Part shown: positions 56,604 through 64,000 of the stretch, in pieces
How positions within the stretch are numbered: position 1 is the stretch's first letter
Layout: every line of letters starts with the position of its first letter
Source: AWTP1-13 sp963820375
GTDB taxonomy: Bacteria; Pseudomonadota; Alphaproteobacteria; Rhizobiales; Hyphomicrobiaceae
NCBI GenBank assembly: GCA_963820375.1
Contig: CAWFZX010000006.1
Span: 124,001-188,000, forward strand
Reading direction: 5' to 3'
Length of the DNA stretch: 64,000 bases
Position numbers and translations under genes: made by a program
Notes under the pieces: model-generated
The model's database searches: none
Told to the model about the DNA's origin: nothing
The model's input: only the letters and a program-made list of their open reading frames with translations

Positions 56604-56693
56604 ATGCTCATGTTGCGCGATGTCATTCTCTGGCTCGCTGGCGTGCCGATTTTCGTGATCATTCTGTTGCACCTGTTCGGCTTCCTGAATTAG
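56604..56693 (+). CDS. 29-residue membrane miniprotein
   Basis: A complete frame of 29 residues (MLMLRDVILWLAGVPIFVII, then LLHLFGFLN), a single membrane helix. AAGGAGAA lies directly upstream (about 56596-56602), a good site. Relatives of near-identical sequence occur in related genomes as I recall. It follows the 312-residue membrane protein by 7 bp. Confidence 0.7.
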   Translation: MLMLRDVILWLAGVPIFVIILLHLFGFLN

Positions 56694-56742
56694 CCAAACA
56701 GCGGACATTGAGACGGCGGCGCGGATCGGGAACGTAAAAGCG

Positions 56743-57171
56743 ATGGTGCGAGGCAGTAAGAGGCTTGCGTCGCCGTTGCATTTGCTGCACCGAGCCGGCC
56801 AGCGCGCGGATTATCTGTTCGCCCGCCATGTTGGCAGTCACGCTTTCACGCCGCGCCAGTTCGCCGTCCTGCAGGCGGTTGCCGATGCGGACGGCCTCAG
56901 TCAAACCGCGATCATGACGGCCACCGGAATTGATCGATCCGGAACGGCCGAGCTGGTGCGCCGCCTGGTTTCGAGCGGCTTGCTGCAGCGGCGGCGCACG
57001 AAAGCGGATGCGCGCGTTTATGCCGTGCGGCTTACGCCGCAGGGTCGAAAAATGCTGGGGGTCGGCGAGCGTGCCGCGCGTGCAGCAAGTGCTGCACTGC
57101 TGTCCTCCATCCCCGCGCAGCAACGGTCGACCTTTCTCGCCGCCCTTGCTGCGATCATCGACGATGTCTGA
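56743..57171 (+). CDS. MarR-family transcriptional regulator
   Basis: 142 residues. The N-terminal LASPLHLLHRAGQRADYLF and helix GIDRSGTAELVRRLVSSGLL plus wing ADARVYAVRLTPQG closely resemble the regulator at 14460-14903, so the two are paralogues. It probably shares a ligand type with it. It lies behind the miniprotein cluster and before the alpha/beta hydrolase gene; either may be its target. Confidence 0.88.
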   Translation: MVRGSKRLASPLHLLHRAGQRADYLFARHVGSHAFTPRQFAVLQAVADADGLSQTAIMTATGIDRSGTAELVRRLVSSGLLQRRRTKADARVYAVRLTPQGRKMLGVGERAARAASAALLSSIPAQQRSTFLAALAAIIDDV

Positions 57172-57354
57172 CCGGCCGGCGCAGCGGCAACGGGCAAACC
57201 CCTGGGCGTCATGCCTTGCTATCGATCAGCGGCTTTGCGCGCGGGGCGCGCAGGCCCGCAGTCGGCGGGCTGCAGCGCCCGAAAAAGTCAATGTACGGAA
57301 GAGCGGCGGCTGACTGCGGAACTTGCGGCCGGATTGCGCGGTTGATAGGTCGCC

Positions 57355-58125
57355 ATGTTGGACCTGCTTGATCTCCTGCTTTTGAAGCGCGGCCTGCCCG
57401 GCGATGATCGCACGCTTTCCTTTCGCCGGATCGACGGCGATGCAAATGCCAAGGTCATCTATTTTCTTCCCTGGCACACACCACTCAGCGTTTGCCGGCA
57501 AGCCGGTTTCACGCCGCTCGAGTTTCTCGCCTGCTACGAGATGCCGCGTGCGATTGTCAGTTCCGATCCGGAGCTTGGCGTCAAAGCCATGCGGCTGCTG
57601 GTTGCGGACGCCGAAACGCTGTTGGCGGCGCGCGGACTAACGCCGCAAAATACGCTGATCGTCGGCCTGAGCGTCGGTACCTATCCGGCGATTTACCTCG
57701 CCAACCGCATCGGGGCGCGGCTGTGCGCGGTGGCCGCGGCCGACCGCGGCGACCTCATGCTGTGGCAAAGCCCGGCCGCGCGCATCGTCAAGCGGCGCGC
57801 CGTCCAGCGCGGCGTACGGCTGTGGCAGTTCTCCCAGGCGATGCTTGGCTGCCACCCCGTGCAAAATCTTGCGGGCATTGGGCGCGACAGCCTGTTTGTT
57901 GTCGGCGAGCGTGACCCTTTCATTCCCCCACGCCGGCGCAACGCCCTCCTGCAGGCCATCGACAGGCACGCGCCCGGAACACGCGTGGCGACCGTCGCCG
58001 GCGGCCATGTCAAAACCTTAATGGCGAGCGCACACTATCAGCAGGCGATGTTGGGTATCGCCACCCCGCGCAAGTACTGGTGGATCCGCATTGGTGCCAG
58101 TCCCGTTGAGGGGGCGCAGCTTTGA
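57355..58125 (+). CDS. Alpha/beta hydrolase-like protein
   Basis: 256 residues. The nucleophile elbow is LIVGLSVGTYPAIYLANRIG (GLSVG, Ser about residue 104), followed by VVGERDPFIPPRRR (acidic residue) and VAGGHVKTLMA (His). This is the order of an alpha/beta hydrolase catalytic triad, though the early part lacks a classical oxyanion HGG. No signal peptide. Its substrate is unknown. A 183-bp gap separates it from the MarR gene. Confidence 0.72.
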   Translation: MLDLLDLLLLKRGLPGDDRTLSFRRIDGDANAKVIYFLPWHTPLSVCRQAGFTPLEFLACYEMPRAIVSSDPELGVKAMRLLVADAETLLAARGLTPQNTLIVGLSVGTYPAIYLANRIGARLCAVAAADRGDLMLWQSPAARIVKRRAVQRGVRLWQFSQAMLGCHPVQNLAGIGRDSLFVVGERDPFIPPRRRNALLQAIDRHAPGTRVATVAGGHVKTLMASAHYQQAMLGIATPRKYWWIRIGASPVEGAQL

Positions 58126-58150
58126 GGTCGCGCACTGGTTGCAGTTCCCC

Positions 58151-58534
58151 TCAGGTCTGCTCCGTCAACAGGTTGGCGTCGCGCACCAACAGCCAACGTC
58201 CATCCGGCTGCTTGTTGAGGATGGTGAGGGTGTGGCCCGCGCGGCGCACGGTATTGCCGCCGGGCGGTGTCATTGCCACTTGCAAGTAGCCGCGTAGATA
58301 GGCCCAATCGCCCAGCACTTTGAGTTCGCGGATCTCGCTGCTGCCCTCCATGCGCACGCCCTGCATGTTCTGCGCGGCGGCGGCGAACGCTTCCTTGCCG
58401 AACGGCTCGCGGCCTGGAACCAAGAAGACGACGTCATCGGCCATCAGCGTCAGCACGGTTTGCGTATCGCCGGCCTGGCTTGCCTCCATCCATTTGGCGA
58501 CCAGATCACAAATAGCCTCTTCATCGTCGGTCAT
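58151..58534 (-). CDS. SnoaL/SgcJ-like NTF2-fold protein
   Basis: 127 residues of the SnoaL-like (SgcJ/EcaC) family: AICDLVAKWMEASQAGDTQT, VLTLMADDVVFLVPGREPFG and the ending DGRWLLVRDANLL. The fold is a conical beta-sheet used by isomerases, dehydratases and ligand-binding proteins. A catalytic role cannot be assigned. Convergent with the alpha/beta hydrolase gene (25-bp gap). Confidence 0.82.
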   Translation of the reverse strand: MTDDEEAICDLVAKWMEASQAGDTQTVLTLMADDVVFLVPGREPFGKEAFAAAAQNMQGVRMEGSSEIRELKVLGDWAYLRGYLQVAMTPPGGNTVRRAGHTLTILNKQPDGRWLLVRDANLLTEQT

Positions 58535-58841
58535 AGGGGTCTCCGCGTCAGGCTGCTGCCATGCGCTGGGCGGCTAAACGTTGTCGAAGCGGATCCGGAG
58601 CGGCTGCCTCGCAGGTGCTTTGCTGGCTTCGATTTCGGTGGCATGACGCTCTGCTTGCTCGATCTGGCACGGCAACGCGCGAACGGGCCAAATGTTCGCG
58701 CTGCGCGCCTCGACGGCGAGGGGAGATCGGGCAGTGCACGCATGCGCTTGGGGCTCATGCCCGGGATGGGTGCGCTCGGCGGCCGCGAGGCGTGGCCGCC
58801 GAGCCGGGCTGATCGTTTGTGCGGGGCCCGGCGAGACGCCG
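58535..58841. other. 307-bp region between the SnoaL-like and dioxygenase genes
   Basis: It contains the promoter of the SnoaL-like gene and the end of the dioxygenase transcript. No gene was found. The notable structure is the hairpin at 58775-58803. Confidence 0.45.
58775..58803 (-). terminator. Perfect 10-bp hairpin after the dioxygenase gene
   Basis: CTCGGCGGCC (58775-58784) and GGCCGCCGAG (58794-58803) form a perfect 10-bp stem around a 9-base loop, 38 bp past the dioxygenase stop codon. There is no T-run on the minus strand, so it is a probable but imperfect terminator for the operon reading leftward. Confidence 0.5.
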
Positions 58842-59846
58842 TCAGCGGCCGCGGAACAAGCCGGCGAGAATGCCGCCCTTTTTTGTCTCAGCCACCGCGC
58901 TGATCTCGGCAGGTGGGCTGCCGTAAGGCCTTTCCGCTTTGACGTCGCCGGCCGTGATCTGCCCGGGATCGGCGCCGACGCGGCCGCTGAGCTTGTCGGC
59001 TGCGCTCTCCCGCGACAGGCTGAAATTGAAGTGGACGCTTGGCAATCCCGGTATCGGGCAGGCCGGATCACGCGTTTTGATCTCCGCCACCAGATCGCCG
59101 GAGGCGCCAAACACCACGTCGTCCTCGAGATGTTCATCGCCGGCGATGTAGAGCGCCGTGGTCAGCTCGCGATAGCCCGGCGCGCTGATCAGGAAATGGA
59201 TATGCGCCGGGCGCATACCGTGGCGCTGCTGTGCCTGCACCATGCCGCCAACGGGCCCATCCAGGGGTATGTAGTAGCCGATCGGCCGGACCGTACGCAG
59301 GAGGTAGTTGCCCTGGGCGTCGGTGGCGAAAATGCCGCGACAATCCATCGTGCTGGCGTCGGTCTGGATGTCGTAACGGCCATCCGCGGCCGTCTGCCAG
59401 ACGGTGACCTGAGCGCCCGACAGCGGCTCGCCCTTAGCACTGGTCACGCGTCCGAACAGCACGATTTCCGCGCCGTCTGCCTGCTTGGCGATTTGTGCGC
59501 CGGGCTCGAACTTCGGCGTATTCTCGCGGAAGAAGGGGCCAAGCAAACTGGCGCTGGTCGCCTCCTCGACCTTGGTTTTGTCGTGCATGATGTTGACCAG
59601 TGCAGACAAGCCGACGGTGTCGGACAGTAAAATGAATTCCTGACGCGCCGGCGTGCACATCTGACCAACCTTGGTCATGAACTCGATACCCTTGATCCAC
59701 TCCGCTGGCGTCAGGTTGACGTCGCGTGCAAAGGCATGCAGGTGCTTGACCGCGCTTGCCATGATCTCCTTCAGACGCGGATCGGGTGTCGTCGACATCT
59801 GCTCGATCACGGCCTCGGTGATCGTTTCGGGTGTGTAGGCTCGCAT
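58842..59846 (-). CDS. Intradiol ring-cleavage dioxygenase
   Basis: 334 residues. A helical N-terminal domain (about 1-100) precedes the catalytic domain with the four iron ligands: Tyr158 (GRYDIQTD), Tyr191 or 192 (IGYYIPLDG), His215 and His217 (RPAHIHF). The fold matches catechol or hydroxyquinol 1,2-dioxygenases, non-haem Fe(III) enzymes that open a catechol between the hydroxyls. Its tail of about 60 residues is longer than usual. Hydroxyquinol and chlorocatechol types cannot be told apart here. It lies 107 bp from livF. Confidence 0.9.
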   Translation of the reverse strand: MRAYTPETITEAVIEQMSTTPDPRLKEIMASAVKHLHAFARDVNLTPAEWIKGIEFMTKVGQMCTPARQEFILLSDTVGLSALVNIMHDKTKVEEATSASLLGPFFRENTPKFEPGAQIAKQADGAEIVLFGRVTSAKGEPLSGAQVTVWQTAADGRYDIQTDASTMDCRGIFATDAQGNYLLRTVRPIGYYIPLDGPVGGMVQAQQRHGMRPAHIHFLISAPGYRELTTALYIAGDEHLEDDVVFGASGDLVAEIKTRDPACPIPGLPSVHFNFSLSRESAADKLSGRVGADPGQITAGDVKAERPYGSPPAEISAVAETKKGGILAGLFRGR

Positions 59847-59953
59847 CGATGTTCTCTCCCTTGGTAGAGGCGCGAGACGGCCTGCCTGTCTTTGCCCAAG
59901 CTGTTCCAGACCATCGGAGGTGTCAAGTTAAGGCGGCTGGCCCGCCTATCCGA

Positions 59954-60694
59954 TCACAATCCTAGATAGAACTTTTTGATCAACTCGTTGTTGTTGAGCT
60001 CGTCGGCGGAGCGTCCCTCGACGGCAATCTTGCCGTGCACGATCACGTAGCCGCGATCGGCAATGCGAATGGCTTGCGTGAAGTTCTGTTCGGCCATCAG
60101 CACGGTTAGCCGATGCTGTTCCTTCAATTCTTTGATCGCGTCGATGGTGCGCGCCACCAATAGCGGTGCCAAGCCGACGGAGGGCTCATCGACCAGCAGG
60201 ATGCGCGGCGCCAGCATCAGCGCGCGACCCAGCGCCACCATCTGTTGCTCGCCGCCGCTGAGGCTGCCGGCAAGCTGCGCCCGGCGCTCGGCCAGGCGGG
60301 GGAAGGTGGCAAAGCAGCTGTCGAGGTTGCGCCGAATTTGCAGGCGCGCCTTGCGGCGGAAGGCGCCGAGCAACAGGTTCTCTTCCACCGTGAGCTTGGG
60401 GAACAAGCGCCGACCCTCGGGCACGAGCGCAATGCCAAGATCGACGATCTGCTCCGTTGCCAACTTGGTCAGGTCGTGACTTTCGCCGTCGATGTCAGCG
60501 ACGATGCGCCCGGCAGTTGGCCGCACGATCCCCATGATGCACTTGATGAGCGTGCTCTTGCCGTTGCCGTTGGTGCCGAGCAACGCCACGGTTTCGCCCG
60601 GTGCTACCGTCAGCGACACGTCCTCGATGACGCGCACGGCGCCATAGCCGGCATGAACCCCATCGATGGCAAGGCTATTGGCCAAGATAGGCAC
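59954..60694 (-). CDS. livF: ABC transporter ATP-binding protein, LivF type
   Basis: 246 residues with Walker A GTNGNGKST (about residue 36), signature LSGGEQQMVALGRAL and Walker B ILLVDEPSVGL. The MPILANSLAIDGVHAGYGAV start and the length fit LivF of the branched-chain amino acid type. Such transporters also carry aromatic and other organic acids. The start overlaps the end of livG by 20 bases, which couples their translation. Confidence 0.92.
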   Translation of the reverse strand: MPILANSLAIDGVHAGYGAVRVIEDVSLTVAPGETVALLGTNGNGKSTLIKCIMGIVRPTAGRIVADIDGESHDLTKLATEQIVDLGIALVPEGRRLFPKLTVEENLLLGAFRRKARLQIRRNLDSCFATFPRLAERRAQLAGSLSGGEQQMVALGRALMLAPRILLVDEPSVGLAPLLVARTIDAIKELKEQHRLTVLMAEQNFTQAIRIADRGYVIVHGKIAVEGRSADELNNNELIKKFYLGL

Positions 60695-61412
60695 TCACCA
60701 CGCTTGGATTGTTGACGACCTCCTCAGGCGTACCCTCGGCGATCTTGCGGCCCGACACCAACACGGCGATGCGTTGTGAGAAGCTCATGACGGCCCGCAT
60801 GATGTGCTCGATCAGAATGATGGTGATGCCCTGCCCGTTGAGGCGTAGCAAGAGCGCAATAATGTCCTCGATCTCGGAATGCGACAGCCCAGCCATGACT
60901 TCGTCGGCAATCAGCAATTTGGGCTCGGCGGCCATGGCCCGAACCAGCTCCAGCTTGCGCATTTCGACCTGGGTCAGATCACGCGGCAGGCGTCGCGCCT
61001 TGGCGTCGAGCCCGACCAGGCGCAAGAGCTCGATGCAACGTTGATCGAGGTCCTGCGGCGAGTGGATCAAGGAGCTGCGCTTGCGCACGGCGTAGATGAG
61101 CGGGATGCGCAGGTTATCTGCGATCGATAGGCTCATGAACGGACGCGGCAGCTGGAAGCTGCGCGCCAGACCAAGATGCGTGCGTCGGTTGGCTGCCAAC
61201 CCATCCAATGCGCGCCCCTCGAAGCGTACCGTGCCGGCGTCGTTGTGCAGCGTGCCGCAGATGCAATTGACGAGTGTGCTCTTGCCGGACCCGTTCGGGC
61301 CAATCAGCCCCAAGCGTTCCCCCTGCGCCACTGCAAGATCGATGCCGTCGAGCGCGACGAAGCCGCCGAAACGTTTGCCCACGCCCTTGATCTCGAGCAA
61401 TGGCGTGCTCAT
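60675..61412 (-). CDS. livG: ABC transporter ATP-binding protein, LivG type
   Basis: 245 residues with Walker A GPNGSGKST and Walker B LLIADEVMAGLS (the Glu is present). The signature motif is noncanonical: the usual LSGGQ or LSYGEQ reads LTQVEMRK. This variation is found in some LivG-type proteins, but may affect nucleotide handling. The ATG at 61410-61412 overlaps the livM stop (ATGA). Next to livF. Confidence 0.92.
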   Translation of the reverse strand: MSTPLLEIKGVGKRFGGFVALDGIDLAVAQGERLGLIGPNGSGKSTLVNCICGTLHNDAGTVRFEGRALDGLAANRRTHLGLARSFQLPRPFMSLSIADNLRIPLIYAVRKRSSLIHSPQDLDQRCIELLRLVGLDAKARRLPRDLTQVEMRKLELVRAMAAEPKLLIADEVMAGLSHSEIEDIIALLLRLNGQGITIILIEHIMRAVMSFSQRIAVLVSGRKIAEGTPEEVVNNPSVVSAYLGQ

Positions 61413-62422
61413 GGTTTGGCTCTCGCCTGCCGCCAATCCTCAACCAGGCCGACAATGCCTTTCGGCGCGATCACGACAAAGCCGACCAATAGCACGCCGA
61501 CGATCAAGAGATTGACGGCGGAGGAAATGGTCACGGTGGCGATCTGCTGCAGCGAGCCGAGCAGAATCGCCCCGAGCAGCGGGCCGACCCAGCTTGTCGT
61601 GCCGCCGATCATTGGCATGGCGATGGAGTTGACCGCATAGGTGAGGCCGAAGGTGGCGGCCGGTTCGACGTAGCCGATGTAGTAGGGAAAGGGTGCGCCG
61701 GCCATGCCCATCAACGCCCCGGAGACGGTGGTTGCGATCAGCTTGAGGCGGAGCGTGGGTACCCCACAGGCCTCGGCGGCAAGCTCATCATCGCGAATAG
61801 TGGCAAAGCCGTAGCCGAGGCGGGAGCGCTCGATCAGGCGGGCGACCGTCAGTGCAATAATGGCCAGCCCGAGCATGATCAGGAACAGATACTCGATATA
61901 GCCAAGGGAGAATGGGCCAAGCGAGAGATTGGCTGGGCGGATGATGTAGGCGCCGCGCGCGCCGCCGACGAATTCCCAATTGATGATCAAGGTCTGCAGC
62001 ACCACCGCCATTGCCAGCGTGGCAATGGCAAAGAAGACACCGCGCAGCCGCAAGGTCAGGTACCCCATGCCCAAGCCAACGATGCCGGCGACGATGCCAC
62101 CGGCCAACTGCAGAGCCGGGAGTGGCAGGGGTAGCAAAGGTTTGAGGCCGCTGGCGAGAAAGTCCGGCAGATAGCGCGCCGGATTGGCGCCGAGCTTGGT
62201 GAGGGCGACCGAGGTGTAGACGCCGATGGCAAAGAACGCCGCGGAGCCGAAGTTCACATAGCCGCAATAGCCGCCGAGGATGTTCCAGGCCGTCGCCAGG
62301 ACCACGAACTGCAGGACAACGTAACCAGCAAAGAACAGGTACTCGCTGCGCAGCCACAGGGCGAGCGCGAACATGACGCCGCCGAGCGACAAGGCGATGC
62401 AGAAAAAGGCCCAGGAACGCAT
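61409..62422 (-). CDS. livM: ABC transporter permease, LivM type
   Basis: 337 residues with eight or more membrane segments. The LivM hallmark region ATAWNILGGYCGYVNFGSAA (about 40-60) and ATIRDDELAAEACGVPTLRL (about 215) are present. The ATG at 62420-62422 gives the correct family start, 2 bp after the livH stop. It pairs with LivH in the membrane. Confidence 0.92.
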   Translation of the reverse strand: MRSWAFFCIALSLGGVMFALALWLRSEYLFFAGYVVLQFVVLATAWNILGGYCGYVNFGSAAFFAIGVYTSVALTKLGANPARYLPDFLASGLKPLLPLPLPALQLAGGIVAGIVGLGMGYLTLRLRGVFFAIATLAMAVVLQTLIINWEFVGGARGAYIIRPANLSLGPFSLGYIEYLFLIMLGLAIIALTVARLIERSRLGYGFATIRDDELAAEACGVPTLRLKLIATTVSGALMGMAGAPFPYYIGYVEPAATFGLTYAVNSIAMPMIGGTTSWVGPLLGAILLGSLQQIATVTISSAVNLLIVGVLLVGFVVIAPKGIVGLVEDWRQARAKP

Positions 62423-62424
62423 GT

Positions 62425-63300
62425 CTACCGCCCGAGGATGCCGGCCGGCCTGACCGCCAGCGTGAGGAGCAAAAATCCGAAGGCGACTGCCGGCGCCCAC
62501 GACGGCCCGTAGAAGGTCGCCGTGAAGCTTTCGACAATGCCCAACAGCATCGAGGCGATAACCGTGCCGGGCAGACTGCCCATGCCCCCGAGCACACAAA
62601 TGGCGAACACGCGGCCGATGTACTCACGACCGACCGAGGGCTCGATCGGCTGGATGATGATAAGGAAAGCGCCGGCGAGAGACGCGGTGGCGATGGAGAG
62701 GCCAAAGGCCATGCGCTTGATGCGGATGGGATTGGCGGCCATCAACTGCAAGGCAAGCTGATCTTGCGCGACGGCCATGATGGCGCGGCCGATAAAGGTA
62801 TGTGTCAGCAACAGCTGCAGCGCGATCACGAGCAAGAGAGAGACCACGCACGGAACCAGCATCCGCAACGGCAGATCGATAAAACCCAGCCGCCAGGTCG
62901 GTCCGATATAGGCTGCGTCGACGTAGCGATAGTCGACGCCGAACAGCAAGATCAGCATCACTTCGGTGATGAACAGAAGGCCAAAGAAGAAGGCAAGTCC
63001 CCGCAGCGCATCCTGGCCGCGGCGTTCGAACGACAGGTAATAGACCTGATAGACCGCCTGGCCGAGAAAGTAGAACGCCGGCAGCATGATCAAGGCAGCC
63101 AAGATCGGATCCAGTCCGAACATGAGATTGAGGAGGTAGGCGATGTAGGAGCCGAGGATGATAAACGCTGGGTGAGCGATATTGACGACATCGAGCATGC
63201 CGAAGGAGATGGAGACGCCAACCGTCACCGCGGCATAAAAACCGCCGAGCAACAGGCCAGCCACCGCCGCGTTGATCAGAAGCTCGAACGGAACACCCAT
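62425..63300 (-). CDS. livH: ABC transporter permease, LivH type
   Basis: 291 residues with about eight membrane segments: GGFYAAVTVGVSISFGMLDV near the start, the HPAFIILGSYIAYLLN loop and GGMGSLPGTVIASMLLGIVE near the C-terminus, typical of LivH. The ATG at 63298-63300 fits. It is the first gene of the livHMGF-dioxygenase direction. The periplasmic substrate-binding protein, usually near, is not in the window. Confidence 0.92.
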   Translation of the reverse strand: MGVPFELLINAAVAGLLLGGFYAAVTVGVSISFGMLDVVNIAHPAFIILGSYIAYLLNLMFGLDPILAALIMLPAFYFLGQAVYQVYYLSFERRGQDALRGLAFFFGLLFITEVMLILLFGVDYRYVDAAYIGPTWRLGFIDLPLRMLVPCVVSLLLVIALQLLLTHTFIGRAIMAVAQDQLALQLMAANPIRIKRMAFGLSIATASLAGAFLIIIQPIEPSVGREYIGRVFAICVLGGMGSLPGTVIASMLLGIVESFTATFYGPSWAPAVAFGFLLLTLAVRPAGILGR

Positions 63301-63518
63301 GCCCGCACCAGCCCGACCTAAGCGCGCACGCGGGCGCACTCGCCGGTCGCCACATAGGGGCAACGACGGGCGTTTGCGCTGCTTGGCATCTCATTTCCCT
63401 CCCGGCCGATGCGGCTTTTGCAGCACGCTTGTAGGTGCGGCGCTATACTGCAGCAAGGTTGGCGGATTGGCTATCCTGCTCTGCGCGCCGGCATGGCGAA
63501 TTAGACGATGGTGCAAAA
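63301..63518. promoter_or_regulatory. Divergent region, liv operon and monooxygenase
   Basis: A 218-bp gap between outward-reading genes. It should contain promoters for the transporter operon and for the FAD monooxygenase. I see no clear operator or -35/-10 pair. The base composition is less GC-rich near 63430-63470 (GGCGCTATACTGCAGC has a TATACT that could serve as a -10 element for the right gene). Confidence 0.4.
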
Positions 63519-64000
63519 ATGAGACCCAGGCGGCGGCGTGCCGCGATTATTGGCGGCTCCATGAGTGGGCTGTTGTGCGCCCTTAACCTTCGCCAGCGCG
63601 GTTGGCAGGTCGACGTCTTTGAGCGCTCGCCGGTGCCTTTGCGCGGCCGTGGTGCGGGCATCATGACGCACCCCGAGATGCGCGCGGCTTTGTCCGAGAT
63701 TGGCATTGACTGCACGGACGACTTCGGCATCCCCGTTGAACGTCGGCTGGTCCTCGACGCGGACGGCAGCCAGGTCGCGCAGCGGCTCTGCCCGCAAACG
63801 GCGACATCGTGGAATCGCCTGTTTGAATTGCTCAGCGCCGCATTTGGCCCGGACCGTTATCATCTCGGCAAGGACTTGCGCCGCCTCGTGCAGCAAGAGC
63901 ATGGGGTGGAGGCAGAGTTCGTTGACGGCACCTTGCATGACAGCGATCTGCTGGTCGGTGCCGATGGTTTCCGCTCGGCCGTGCGCGGACAATTGCTTCC
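63519..64000 (+). CDS. FAD-dependent aromatic monooxygenase, N-terminal fragment
   Basis: The first 160 residues are in the window; the gene runs off the right edge. The N-terminal FAD motif is AAIIGGSMSGLLCALNLRQRG (shortened variant of GxGxxG with GGSMSG), followed by VFERSPVPLRGRGAGIMTHP and LLVGADGFRSAVRGQLL (the DG motif). This pattern resembles 2,6-dihydroxypyridine 3-monooxygenase-like and related class A flavin hydroxylases. The start is the ATG at 63519. It is divergent from the liv operon and near the intradiol dioxygenase, so it may hydroxylate the same compound. Confidence 0.82.
   Translation, partial: MRPRRRRAAIIGGSMSGLLCALNLRQRGWQVDVFERSPVPLRGRGAGIMTHPEMRAALSEIGIDCTDDFGIPVERRLVLDADGSQVAQRLCPQTATSWNRLFELLSAAFGPDRYHLGKDLRRLVQQEHGVEAEFVDGTLHDSDLLVGADGFRSAVRGQLL

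Overview
The window reads as chromosomal DNA of an alphaproteobacterium, most likely a member or close relative of the Hyphomicrobiales (Rhizobiales). The DNA is GC-rich. The order DUF3572 - divK - pleD - rpmG - NUDIX - rnr - topA - plsY - pyrC - pyrB - ruvX - gatC - gatA follows the conserved alphaproteobacterial backbone, and families such as DUF2865, DUF3572 and the non-catalytic PyrC partner of PyrB are typical of that group. I saw no rRNA, tRNA, CRISPR array, prophage or insertion sequence.

Region 1 (1-23 kb) is housekeeping: cell-cycle signalling (DivK, PleD), ribosomal protein L33, RNase R, topoisomerase I, phospholipid synthesis (PlsY), pyrimidine synthesis (PyrB with a PyrC-like partner lacking metal ligands), RuvX and the GatCA amidotransferase subunits. 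AidB-like, MarR, spermidine-synthase-like, YbaK and chorismate mutase genes are interspersed. DUF983 and dprA, often present in this neighbourhood, are absent, and gatB is not in the window.

Region 2 (23-33 kb) is mostly metabolism of amino acids and small acids: a LysR regulator divergent from DUF2917, aspartate dehydrogenase, a thioesterase overlapping a Tat-exported aldo/keto reductase, a small HExxH protein, MetY behind a possible structured leader, a threonine-dehydratase-like enzyme, a D-2-hydroxyacid dehydrogenase, a maleate-isomerase-like protein without the usual cysteines, and a Baeyer-Villiger-type monooxygenase.

Region 3 (33-41.5 kb) is the most system-like part. Two paralogous secreted metzincin proteases bracket an ECF sigma/anti-sigma pair, a small secreted protein with a good ECF-type promoter, and an active/inactive pair of M16 proteases. 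I infer an envelope or secreted proteolysis module under extracytoplasmic control.

Region 4 (41.7-51 kb) carries a DUF488 protein, an aldo/keto reductase, an acyl-CoA dehydrogenase, a TcuA-like flavoprotein, a conserved unknown and a two-subunit sodium/solute symporter with satellite membrane proteins. Six of these genes carry about eleven single-base +1 insertions in total, while the rest of the window has intact frames. This is either local sequence error or decay of one catabolic locus.

Region 5 (51-58.5 kb) holds NDH-2 and many small secreted, membrane or Cys-rich proteins, including two miniproteins (24 and 29 aa). Region 6 (58.8-64 kb) has an intradiol dioxygenase, a livFGMH-type transporter without its binding protein, and a divergent, truncated FAD monooxygenase, which points to uptake and breakdown of an aromatic or heteroaromatic acid.
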